Assembly: GCA_004151065.3 (NCBI GenBank)
Contig: NWUY0300023271.1
Coordinates: forward strand, 1 to 22,757
Origin: Larix sibirica
Lineage: Eukaryota > Streptophyta > Pinopsida > Pinales > Pinaceae
Direction: 5' to 3'
Length of the DNA: 22,757 nt
Shown: piece after piece, positions 11,345-19,736 of the stretch
Layout of the letters: every line of letters begins with the position of its first letter
Position numbering within the stretch: the stretch's first letter is position 1
Translations under genes and position numbers: made by a program
Notes under the pieces: generated by a model
Seen by the model: only the letters and a program-made list of their open reading frames with translations
What the model was told of the DNA's origin: nothing
Database searches by the model: none

Positions 11345-11722
11345 TTGTAGAGGCTTGAGCTTCCCGCTTTATTCAATCTCATCATTGGGTCTGTAGCAAA
11401 AATTGGTGAAAGGTATCATATCTAGGAAGAGGACCTCGGTGAGTTACAACTTCAATACATGAAGATGAAGGAACTAGCAGAGAAGAAAAGCGTTACGGGT
11501 TCAAATGGAGTGAGCAGGGGTGGAGAAAGCACAATGGATGACATAGGAAACAAAGCTCACCTGATTGTGGCCATCAATATCATACCTGGAAGATAAATGC
11601 AACGCAGAGAGGACATATTCATATTGCATTTGTCTGAATGGCCATTAACAATTGATCTCATAGTCAAGATCATCAGTATGGTGACCATGAACAGCCTCAC
11701 AAGCGCTCAACCTTCCTTTCAG
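11345..11722 (+). pseudogene. Unidentified decayed coding stretch, perhaps an exon
   Basis: One plus frame reads ELPALFNLIIGSVAKIGERY, a stop at 11423, EEDLGELQLQYMKMKELAEK with KSVTGSNGVSRGGES, then MDDIGNKAHLIVAINIIPGR, a stop at 11594, and MQRREDIFILHLSEWPLTID to SLTSAQPSFQ. The amphipathic, mixed composition over about 120 codons in one frame is unlike the surrounding AT-rich noise, and its GC content is higher. It ends CCTTTCAG/GTTTGT, which resembles a splice donor, after which the sequence turns AT-rich like an intron. I do not recognise the protein; it could be a gene fragment or part of a mobile element. The minus strand in the same place reads less well. Confidence 0.35.
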
Positions 11723-12159
11723 GTTTGTGATATTAACATTTTATTTATATTCTAAATAAATCAAGAATTTTAACTTAAAATAACCAATCTCATTAGTTTT
11801 GTTGAAAAATAAAAAAAAATAAACAATTGAAAATAGTTGAGCATATCTTATGAATTTTGGTTTTTGCCTTAGTTGTGATGGTCATAGCCTTTCCTGTCAT
11901 GGTCGTTGATTTGGCATTTCATTTTCAGCCTTTGCCTTTGCTTCTTATGATGCCTCTGCTGGCTTCGCCCTAGCTACATGATCAATTTGAAGTTAAAATG
12001 ATTCAACTGAAAATCTGCAAGAGTTACTTGCTGTAATCTCCAAACACAATTAGATGTAAATTAGATTTATGCAATGATACGATTTATATTTACACCTAGA
12101 AATGTCAAATCAGCTCTAATCTCATGTAAGCTACAAGTACAAACATGTAGATGGTTGTA
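11723..12159. other. AT-rich, no gene seen
   Basis: No readable coding that I can support. Minus-strand translation continues the integrase C-terminal side only weakly (for example NHFNFKLIM), with many stops. A run of short TGCCTTTG/TTGGTTTTTGCC phrases at 11858-11950 is low-complexity. Confidence 0.35.
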
Positions 12160-12570
12160 GATAGTTTCTGACCCGTTCTTATGGTTTTGAACTTGAATAG
12201 GTGATCAAGCTTCTTCATGCATGAATTCCTTCATGTGCTCTTGATTTTGTTGGAGTGCTTCACAAACTTGCATATAAATCTAGACACTCTGTAGAACAAA
12301 GGAAGTGACCTGCTATTGGGCGTTGAGTTGTTGTTGAGAACATAGGCAGGATAGTTGGAAACTGAAAGGGGCTATCAGTTGCTTCCCATAACAAATTGAA
12401 AAAGGGGAGCTTCCTCTGATGGAATGAACTACTCGATTGTAAATTGATGGTTTTGTTGGGTACCTCACGACAATGGTTGTTAGGCGGTGGGGCGGTTGCA
12501 TAGTAAAGTGGTGGTTGCCTAAGGAATGCCAGATGTCAAGGCCCATGCAAACATTACAAAAAGGAAACAT
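12160..12570 (-). pseudogene. Integrase remnant of a Ty3/gypsy-type retrotransposon
   Basis: The minus frame from 12570 contains, at residues 43-70, IYNRVVHS...SPFSICYGKQLIAPF (about 12358-12443). This matches the integrase core end of plant gypsy elements, where YN-x-x-VHS-x-TG-x-SPF-x-x-x-YG precedes a helix and chromatin-binding tail. Past a TAA it goes on SFVLQSV, a stop, then IYMQVCEALQQNQEHMKEF, comparable to the usual helix before the 'GD-x-V' segment. The catalytic D,D,E residues would lie upstream (higher coordinates), where I find no readable continuation, so the N-terminal two thirds are lost or scrambled. The family assignment is motif-based, from memory. It may be the same element as the minus-strand LTR at 9070-10328, but the LTR has copia-like features, so two elements are possible. 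Confidence 0.5.
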
Positions 12571-12880
12571 AAAATGTTTTAGATTAATTCTAGGTTACCC
12601 ATAGCATTAAACGGGTAGTTGGAGTTGAAATTAAAGAACACAAGGATGCACTATCATTCTCTTGAAAATATTCAGGTGAAAATATGTTAAAATATGCAGG
12701 GCGCCTCGAAAAGAGGCCAAATAAGACCTCCAACAATCAAATTCGTCAACACAAAGTTTTTCATAAAATAGTCTTCTAAACTTTAAGTTAAATGAAAAAT
12801 AAATGTATGGGTTCATGTGTAGATTAATAGAAAAGGCTGCACACCCATTACTAGAGTCCCTACAGCCAAAGGCATAGACT

Positions 12881-12991
12881 ATACCTTAATAAGGTATAAA
12901 TTTTGTTAATTAATCATTTCAATATGGTATCTTTATGTTTAAGTCGGTTATCATAAGTAAGATGTAGATTTTGTTAATTAATCATTTCAAT
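12881..12991. repeat. Palindrome and 24-bp direct repeat
   Basis: Positions 12881-12897 form a perfect 8-bp inverted repeat around one base (ATACCTTA-A-TAAGGTAT). A 24-base phrase beginning ATTTTGTTAATTAATC occurs exactly at 12900-12923 and again at 12968-12991, with a period of 68. Confidence 0.85.
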
Positions 12992-13400
12992 CTAATCTAA
13001 GTATTATTGGAATGTTATATTTAAATTTAAGTTGATTGTTTTATGAATTATAGATTTTGGATTGAAATTAGTTTATAATTATTTAAATATTTTTGATATG
13101 TTTTTTTATAGGGTGGTTGGTTAACTCCTTCTTATCATTTATTTTAGACCTACTAAAAATATATAAAATTAATCATTTATTTATTTAAAATTTTTAATTA
13201 ACAAAAACTTTAAACCTTTTAAACACATTTTTTTGGAACTAAATCCTAATTATATATATACTAATTCATTACGTCACTTTATAAACCAACAAATAACTTT
13301 AGACCCACCTTGAAAATGTTGTGATTCATGTGATTATATATATACACGCAACCATTACGTGCCCTCTTCAACCATTTCTTTGATGAAACGTGCATTGCAT

Positions 13401-13670
13401 AATGTATATCTCCTTGATAAATATTAAATTGTTAGATTATTATGTTGGCCTCATAATGTATTTATCCTCGATAAATATTAAATTGTTAGAATATTATGTT
13501 TGCCTCATAATGTATATATCGTTGATAAATATTAAATTGTTAGAATATTATGTTTGCCTAATTCATTTTTCTTGTTGATATTTATTTATAATGTATATAT
13601 CCTTGATAAATATTAAATGGTTAGAATATTATGTTTACCTAATTCATTTTTCTTGTTGATATTTATTTTA
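13401..13670. repeat. 54-bp / 81-bp tandem repeat
   Basis: Units begin at 13401, 13455, 13509 and 13590, each with AATGTAT followed by GATAAATATTAAAT and ATTATGTT. The first two are 54 bp. The last two are 81 bp because each carries an extra 27-bp block (ATTCATTTTTCTTGTTGATA...). The second 81-bp unit is thus a duplication of the first. Since 54 and 81 are multiples of three, an 18-residue periodic open frame exists (13390-13578), but I consider it non-coding. Confidence 0.9.
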
Positions 13671-13883
13671 TTTGAAGTTGATATTTTTAAGACAATTCAT
13701 TGGGTCTGGTTGGTTGTTTAAGATTGTTTAAGAGGGTGTGGAAAATCTTGAATTATTAGTGAGATTCAAAAAGTGTTAAGACATTTATTATTTTAAAATT
13801 TTAAAATTTTGTATTTTTATTATTTAAATTGTATTTTTAAAATAGATAAGATTATATTGAAATTTAGATATATTTGGCAAGAT

Positions 13884-14224
13884 AAATGTTTTTAGTTTGC
13901 AAAAGAGAATTTATATTGAATTAATTTAATAAAATATTAATATTTTATTTTGGTGTGGTTTAACAACAAATTAAAATATTAGTATTTTATTATGGTGTGG
14001 TTTAGCAATAAAGGTGATTGAATTTATATTGACATTAAGACTTGGATTCAAAACCAAATAAATGTTTTTAGTTTGCAAAAGTGAATTTATATTTAATTAA
14101 TTTAATAAAATATTAATATTTTATTTTGGTGTGCTTAACAACAAATTAAAATATTAGTATTTTATTATGGTGTGGTCTTAAGGTGATTGAATTTATATTG
14201 ACATTAAGACTTGGATTCAAAACC
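13884..14224. repeat. 176-bp tandem duplication with perfect palindromes
   Basis: Two copies begin at 13884 and 14060 with AAATGTTTTTAGTTTGC and end in TTGGATTCAAAACC. They differ by point changes and small deletions. Each contains a perfect 22-bp palindrome (13928-13949 and 14104-14125, centred on ATTAAT), and each has an internal half-repeat, ATATTAGTATTTTATT before GGTGTGG. The palindrome could extrude as a hairpin. Confidence 0.9.
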
Positions 14225-14462
14225 TCTGATAAATGTAGATGAAATCAAATACAAATTTTGAGTGAATGGCATATAAGTGTGCTTCATCATACAATCACTT
14301 AATCCAAAGAAAATCATAAGTAACATTTTCAATTATATATATATATAAACAATGTCTCAAGTTTAAATGTAACTTTGTATGTAATAGGTATCTAATGCTA
14401 CTTTGGGTTAAGACATTTTAACAAGTCATTTATCAAATTATCAAATGATATCATTACAATTC

Positions 14463-14610
14463 CTCATAATAGTTCTAGTGATCCCATGACACTCTCCAAA
14501 TCATGTTCTCATGGATGATAAACATCTAAAACTTTACTCATAATAGTTCTAATGATCCCATGGCACTCTCTAAATCATCTTCTCATAAATGGTAAATGTC
14601 TAAGAATTTG
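14463..14610. repeat. 74-bp tandem duplication
   Basis: Copies start at 14463 and 14537 with CTCATAATAGTTCTA and share GATCCCATG, CACTCTC and AAATCAT. They are diverged at about one base in ten. Confidence 0.85.
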
Positions 14611-14713
14611 ATTATGTGTGCCTCGATGTGAAAACAAATCAAATCATAACCATATCAACATTGAAGAAAGTGTGTATTAAAAAATGTAATTTAATCAAAT
14701 TGAAAATAATATA

Positions 14714-15498
14714 TGCCAATTACTTACACTATATTAACTAGTAATAAATGTAGGAGGTGGCCACTAGCATGAAATTTAACTAGTTTCTTGAGATGAAGCA
14801 AACTACCAAAATATAGTTAGAAGAAAATTTTAGTAAGTGGTAGATGTGCACTAAAAACTTATTAGAGAAGTTGAGGAAAACTACTGAGTTGACCTCTAAA
14901 TGTACAAAAGGTCACAATCATAGTTAGACTCTACATTAGAGAATTTAAGTGGGTGAATGTATGTATTTGTATTTGGTGAAGGTATGCTTGTGTACAAGTG
15001 CACAAATGTACACCTTCAATCCTCATCATTGCCACCATATTGATGCATATCTTCACACATCATCACCCAACCTCCATGAGGTGAATATTTGCATTTGCAT
15101 ACACATATGTACACCTTCAACTCACATGAAGGCGGGTCATCACTCATTCTTGGATAATGTTCCAAAAAATCAACATTGCATCAAAGTCATTGTACATCAA
15201 TTTGGATGAAAACAATTCCAAATAGTTTTTAACATCATATAGATTATAACTACAAAATTAAAGTCAACCTACAAGTATGGGTAGCAAAACCATCATAATG
15301 TCAGTGTCAGAATGAGAGAAAATACTATCATATCAATTCGAGAACTTGCAACTGAATAAACTACCATATATTAACACAACTTTTGGAGTACTTAATAAAA
15401 CATAGAGAAACCATGTAACTACTAAAGACAAAATACTAAGCAACCCTTAACTTATAGAGAACAACCATAAATAAACCCCACAAATGATCTATTCCCCA
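14714..15498. repeat. Tandem array of ~780-bp units, unit 1
   Basis: This unit runs from ATTACTTACACT...ATTAACTAGTAATAA (anchor 14733) through AAGTGGTAGATGTGCACT, CTTGTGTACAAGTGCACAAA, GGCGGGTCATCACT and GAACTTGCAACTGAATAAAC to AACCATAAATAAACCCC. It contains overlapping short palindromes around GTGTACAAGTGCACAAATGTACA. A short open frame (14949-15209) is not conserved as a frame in the other units, so I do not call a gene. Confidence 0.9.
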
Positions 15499-16282
15499 TA
15501 CTTACACTCCATTAACTAGTAATAATGGGAGGTAGCCACTAGCATGAAATTTCACTAGTTTATTGAGAGGAACCAAACTAACCTTCAACGATACCAAAAT
15601 CTAGTTAGATCAAAATTTTAGTAAGTGGTAGATGTGCACTGAAAAATTATTAGAGAAGTTGAGGAAAACTATTGAGTTGACCTCTAAATGTGCAAAAAAT
15701 CACAAGCATAGTTAGACTCTACATTAGAGAATTTAAGTGGGCTTGAATGTATGTATTTGTGTGTTGTGAAGGTATGCGTGTGTACAAGTGCACAAATGTA
15801 CACCTTCAACCCTCGTCATTGTCGCTATCTTGATGCATGTCTTCACCCATAATCACCCACCCTCCATGAGGTGAAGATGTGCATTTGCATACACAAAAGT
15901 ACACCTTCATCTCACATGAGGGCGGGTCATCACTGATTCTTGGATAATGTTCCAAAAAATCAACATTACATCAAAAGCATTGTACATCAATTTGGATGAA
16001 AAATATTCCAAATAGTTGTTAACATCATACAGGTTATAAGTACAAAATTAAAGTCAACCTAAAAGGTATGGCAACAAAACCACCATAATGTCAATGTCAA
16101 GATGAGATAAAATACTATCATATCAATTCGACGACTTGTAACTGAACAAACTACCATACATTAACACAACTTATAGAGTAATTAATGCCTCATAGAGAAA
16201 CCCTATAACTACCAAAGGCAAAATACTCATAAACCCTTTAACTTATAGAGGAAAACCATAAATAAACCCCACAAATGATCTA
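15499..16282. repeat. Tandem array of ~780-bp units, unit 2
   Basis: Same order of landmarks as unit 1, with the anchor ATTAACTA at 15511, 778 bases after unit 1. Differences are scattered substitutions and 1-6 base indels, including an extra piece (AACCTTCAACGATACC) near 15580 that unit 3 shares. Units 2 and 3 are therefore closer to each other than to unit 1 in that part. Confidence 0.9.
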
Positions 16283-16580
16283 TGACAATTACTTACACCT
16301 CATTAACTAGTAATAATAGGAGCTGGCCACTAGTGTGAAATTTTACTAGTTTCTTGAGAGGAAGCAAACTAACCTTCGATGATACCAAAATTTAGTCAGA
16401 CCAAAATTTTAGTAAGTGGTATATGTGCACTAAAAGCTTATTAGAGAAGTTGAGGAAAAATATTGAGTTGACCTCTAAAAGTGCAAAAGGTCACAATCAT
16501 AGTTAGACTCTACATTAGAAAATTTAAGTGGGTGAATGTAAAGGTATGCTTGTGTAGTTGTAAAGGTATGCTTGTGTACA

Positions 16581-16940
16581 ATAAATAACAATGCCTACAA
16601 TGGATGAACATGAACTTGTTTTACAGTGATTAAGGTTTATCAGGTACTTTGGTTTTTGTTGGTTAATGAAAATTAGCCCAATCCTCCCCGAGTAGTGTGG
16701 TTTCGAGCATTACTTATGGACAAGATTTTGTTCAACAAAATAAGCAGCTTAAGGATATATATCAGCTCCTACATTCTCCAGACTTTATCAGATGATGACA
16801 ACTACAGTTTTTGGTAATTTATTTTGTCTATTAGCCATTGGATGGCAGACTTCTATTCCAGAAAATATATGTTATGCATATACCTGTAAATGTAATTTTA
16901 TACTCATTAATAAAATTACGATTTTTTTTCTAAGGAAAAA
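16581..16940 (+). mobile_element. Foreign segment inside repeat unit 3, with transcript-like 3' end
   Basis: This sequence is absent from units 1 and 2. It ends ACTCATTAATAAAATTACGA, then T8 and an A-rich tail (AAGGAAAAAAA) before the array resumes. AATAAAA followed by a homopolymer resembles a polyadenylation site, so a truncated retroposed sequence is a reasonable reading. No coding is recognisable and no clean target duplication is visible, because the host unit lost about 340 bases at the same place. Confidence 0.45.
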
Positions 16941-17166
16941 AATCAATTCAAGAACTTGCAACTGAATAAACTACCATGTATTAACAAAACTTTTGGAGTA
17001 CTTAATACGTCATAGAGAAACCCATATAATTTTATACTCATTAATAAAATTATAATATATATATATATATATATATTTCTGAGGAAAAAAAATCAATTCA
17101 AGGACTTGCAACTGAATCAACTACCATATATTAACACAACTTTTGGAGTACTTAATACATCATAGA
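16894..17166. repeat. 134-bp tandem duplication spanning the insert/array junction
   Basis: AATTTTATACTCATTAATAA begins at 16894 and again at 17028. Both copies run through the A-rich tail into the array end (GAACTTGCAAC / GGACTTGCAAC ... GAGTACTTAATAC ... CATAGAGAAACCC). The duplication thus happened after the foreign segment joined the array. Confidence 0.88.
17055..17076. repeat. (AT)11 microsatellite
   Basis: An uninterrupted AT dinucleotide run inside the second 134-bp copy. The first copy has ACGATTTTTTTT at the same place, so the run arose after duplication. Confidence 0.95.
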
Positions 17167-17240
17167 GAAACCCTATAACTACTAAAGACAAAATACTAAG
17201 AAACCCTTTAACTTATAGAGAACAACCATAAATAAACCCA

Positions 17241-17913
17241 ATAACCAATAGGAAAAGGGACAACTATAACATGAAAATAATTGGTCATCATACAAAAGAA
17301 GCATGCTTTCTATATGATGGCATGCTTCATCACAAACATCATCGTGCTTCTTCTATATGATAGCATGCTTCATCACAAACACCAGCATGATTCTTTTGTA
17401 CGACGATGAATTCAAATCAATCCATGTTAAAATCACATTAGAGTTTATATTTAGGTTCAATAAAAATGATAAATTAATAAAATTGTATGATGATCACCAT
17501 AAGCAAGCTCCAAAGTTGTTAATCAAATGTGTTAATGATTATGACCCTATAATCACATCAAGGAGAATCAAAACAAATACAAAAAGTCACATGATAATGA
17601 CTAATAGAATGCCATTATCTATTACACAAAAGAGACAAACAATGAAGTGAAGTGACCAAAAGAGAAAAGTTGAAAAATAAATTGAAAGGAAGGAAGAAAG
17701 CTATTACAATCGAAAGAAGGATAGAAAATGAAAGGGAAATGAGTGTGATTCATCGTTGTTTGATGAACCCGAAATAAAGTTAGAATATAAGAATTTGACT
17801 TAAATTATATATATAAATAAAGTTAATGTTTTTTTTCATTTACTATTCCTCATAGTTATGGATTGACAATATTTATGAAGGTTACTTGTTATTGGATTGA
17901 CAATACTTATTAT
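17241..17913. other. AT-rich spacer with a purine-rich patch
   Basis: Besides the hairpin at 17285-17409 this holds a 97-codon open frame (17357-17650) with no recognisable motif and a purine-rich tract (17650-17745, many GAAAG/GAAGG). I do not support a gene. At 17860-17922 there is a roughly 35-bp tandem duplication (GGATTGACAAT...GTTACTTGTTATT), into whose second copy the next element inserted. Confidence 0.5.
17285..17409. repeat. Inverted repeat enclosing a 43-bp tandem duplication
   Basis: The outer arms TCATCATACAAAAGAAGCAT (from 17285) and GCATGATTCTTTTGTACGAC (from 17385) are imperfect reverse complements of about 22 bp. Between them, TCTATATGAT-(G/A)-GCATGCTTCATCACAAACA occurs at 17309 and 17352. 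Several GCATGC palindromes add further pairing. A small foldback element or local hairpin duplication are both possible. Confidence 0.75.
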
Positions 17914-17922
17914 TAAAGTTAC

Positions 17923-19507
17923 TTTTTTTTATGAGTAAGAGATAAATATTATATTACTGTTTAAAACTGTCTGTACATAGAGTTACAAAATGACCCTCCC
18001 CGAGTCTCTGATTGCTTCTAATCCCTTCATGTCCATTGCCCTGCTTTGCACTATTACAACTTTCCATAGTACACATATGTTTCAAAAAATTACAGAGAAC
18101 TTCACCCCATATAAACCACCTTCCCCCTATAGACTTTGTTCCCCGCTTATAGCTATGCCTAATACAGTCTATTACAACCTATCTTTCAAAAACATACATG
18201 CCATTCTACGCCCCCCACGCGTACCCTTCGCTTGGTATTACAGCATTATAATTTCCCATTATTGTCGCACCCCAAATTCTTAGTTTACCAGTGGTTACAG
18301 TGAGGCTTATCAAAGCAAAATTGAGAAAAGTTGACGTTACCACTCCTGCAAAAACGATACTGGATGGGTTTCGGTATTACTCAGGGAAGTAATTCTGTCG
18401 TCGTATCCTCCCAGGATTCCTCCACAGGTGTTCCACGTGTTTCCTTCGTTGCTATGTTCTTCGCTTCCTTCTACAGCTCTGTGGTCTCGTGAACCATTGT
18501 CTCATATCCAGATTGTTATTTATGTTGGTCCTCGTTCATTTGAGTTGGACACTCCACAAAACTCACCAATGATTCTCCTTGTTCCACCTGGCGAGCATAT
18601 GGGGCCTTTTCCAGACCCAGGACCCCTTCCATGTCCATGATATTATGCCCCAAGTCCTCTTTGGCATTATTGAGGACCTGAAGCACCAGGTCCCCAAAAC
18701 TTTCCCTCTCCAACATTATTTTTTCCAATATCCTATGTAGAATCTAGTATGGGTTTATCCCCACCGGTGACTCCTGGTCTTCCATCCTTTCTTCCATTTC
18801 CTCTTCCTCCATTCCAGATATACGATCATTCATGTAATCCAAGATACCTTTCATGTACCATTTCTCCTCTTCATTTTCCAAAACACGCTTGTTTCTTTTG
18901 CTTCTACCTCCCTGCCTGCTTCTCATCCTCTGGCGGTGGGCTATGCTAACAACCTTAGCCAACGGAGTTTCTAGATAATGTCTGCTTACCAGAGTCTCTA
19001 TTCTCCTTCTCACCTCGTTCTTCTCCGCTTCTTTCCTCCACTTGTTATTTATCATGTCGGCTTCCATGGTCACCTTCAATGTCTGGTCAATCTCCCACGA
19101 GGCATCAAAGATCCCATTATTTCCTTTAACTCTTATGCTATTGTAATTGTGTTTCCAATTATTGTCATTAGTACTATTGCTCTCATCATTGCTTACCCTT
19201 TCTTGCCTTCGCACGTTCCTCAGGATGCCTTCCCTTCTATGCCAATAAATCCTCAGTCTCTTTTTTCATCCTTGTAAACTGTTCATTAGCTTCTTGTCTT
19301 TTCCACCTCACTGGCGTCGTACTACAAATCGCAGCGTAATATGACTTACCAACCTTCTGTTCTTGTGCATTAACTTCACACTACCTCCACCCTTCAATAT
19401 GGCGTCCAACATCGCCTTTCCCATTTACTCGCCACCTTTTCGAGCTGTTGTAACCACGTGGATTCCTTGATGAGCCACTTGGTCATCCACCACACCCGCA
19501 TCCAGGA
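17923..19507 (-). mobile_element. Poly(A)-tailed retroposon copy 1
   Basis: On the minus strand the element starts TCCTGGATGCGGGTG at 19507 and ends CTTACTCATAAAAAAAA at 17923. The flanks carry TAAAGTTAC on both sides (17914-17922 and 19508-19516, extendable to 11 bases), the mark of target-primed insertion. The 1.6-kb element has no LTRs and no recognisable reverse transcriptase, but carries a decayed frame (18516-19507) and about 590 bases of 3' non-coding sequence. It is distinctly richer in GC than its surroundings. It could be a processed pseudogene of a host gene or a non-autonomous element mobilised by a LINE. Confidence 0.72.
18516..19507 (-). pseudogene. Decayed ORF of the retroposon, copy 1
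   Basis: One minus frame reads MGKAMLDAILKGGGSVKLMH (from 19424), two stops, then a 156-codon open part with FDASWEIDQTLKVTMEAD, NKWRKEAEKNEVRRRIETLV, HRQRMRSRQGGRSKRNKRV and ISGMEEEEMEERMEDQE to INPY. A TAG stands at 18744-18746, followed in the same frame by ILHRILEKIMLERESFGDLV, VLNNAKEDLGHNIMDMEGVL and VEQGESLVSFVECPTQ. The plus-strand copy has Trp (TGG) at the TAG position, so this stop is a TGG-to-TAG change. An alternative frame between 19424 and 19230 (AAICSTTPVRWKRQEANEQF) also reads well, so a frameshift there is likely. The protein is charged, mostly helical, with an acidic EEEEMEERME stretch. Function is unknown. Confidence 0.6.
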
Positions 19508-19736
19508 TAAAGTTACTTGTTATTGAAAGGTTCACCCATTTCTAATAAATGATTTACTTTCTAAAATATGAAGGACAATTTAGCGTAATTGGTGTGGTAA
19601 AATATTAAAAAATTAAATTAAATGAATTATTTGATAAAAATGTAGTGTAATAATTTCATTTATATTGTACACAAATTTATAAATACAAATTATTTTTAAA
19701 AAAATTAATATTTATAATTAAAAATTAAAATTTACA
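19508..19736. other. AT-rich spacer between the two retroposons
   Basis: About 230 bases, very AT-rich from 19560, without coding. It begins with the right-hand target duplication of copy 1 (19508-19516) and ends with TTACA (19732-19736), the possible left target duplication of copy 2. Confidence 0.6.

Larger units (their letters stand above)
16283..17240. repeat. Tandem array unit 3, interrupted
   Basis: The anchor is at 16302, 791 bases after unit 2. The unit follows the others to CTTGTGTACA at 16580, where a 20-base phrase (TGTAAAGGTATGCTTGTGTA) is itself doubled (16537-16556 and 16559-16578). About 340 bases of the expected unit are then missing, replaced by unrelated sequence. The unit's end (from TCAATTCAAGAACTTGCAAC) resumes near 16943 and is then repeated from about 17094 to 17240. 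Confidence 0.88.

Noticed and set aside
13390-13578. Periodic 18-residue repeat protein
   Set aside because: Produced by the 54-bp DNA repeat, whose period is a multiple of three; the frame ends inside the repeat.
14949-15209. 86-codon frame in repeat unit 1
   Set aside because: Not kept open in unit 2, which has small indels at the same place.
12881-17410. CRISPR array
   Set aside because: Repeats are long, diverged and contiguous, with no regular unique spacers, and the context is a plant nuclear genome.
17357-17650. 97-codon plus-strand frame
   Set aside because: No recognisable domain, starts inside the foldback repeat, and no sign of conservation.
17990-19277. Plus-strand frames (97, 70, 66 and 99 codons)
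   Set aside because: They are antisense to retroposon copy 1, whose minus-strand frame is supported by homology to copy 2.
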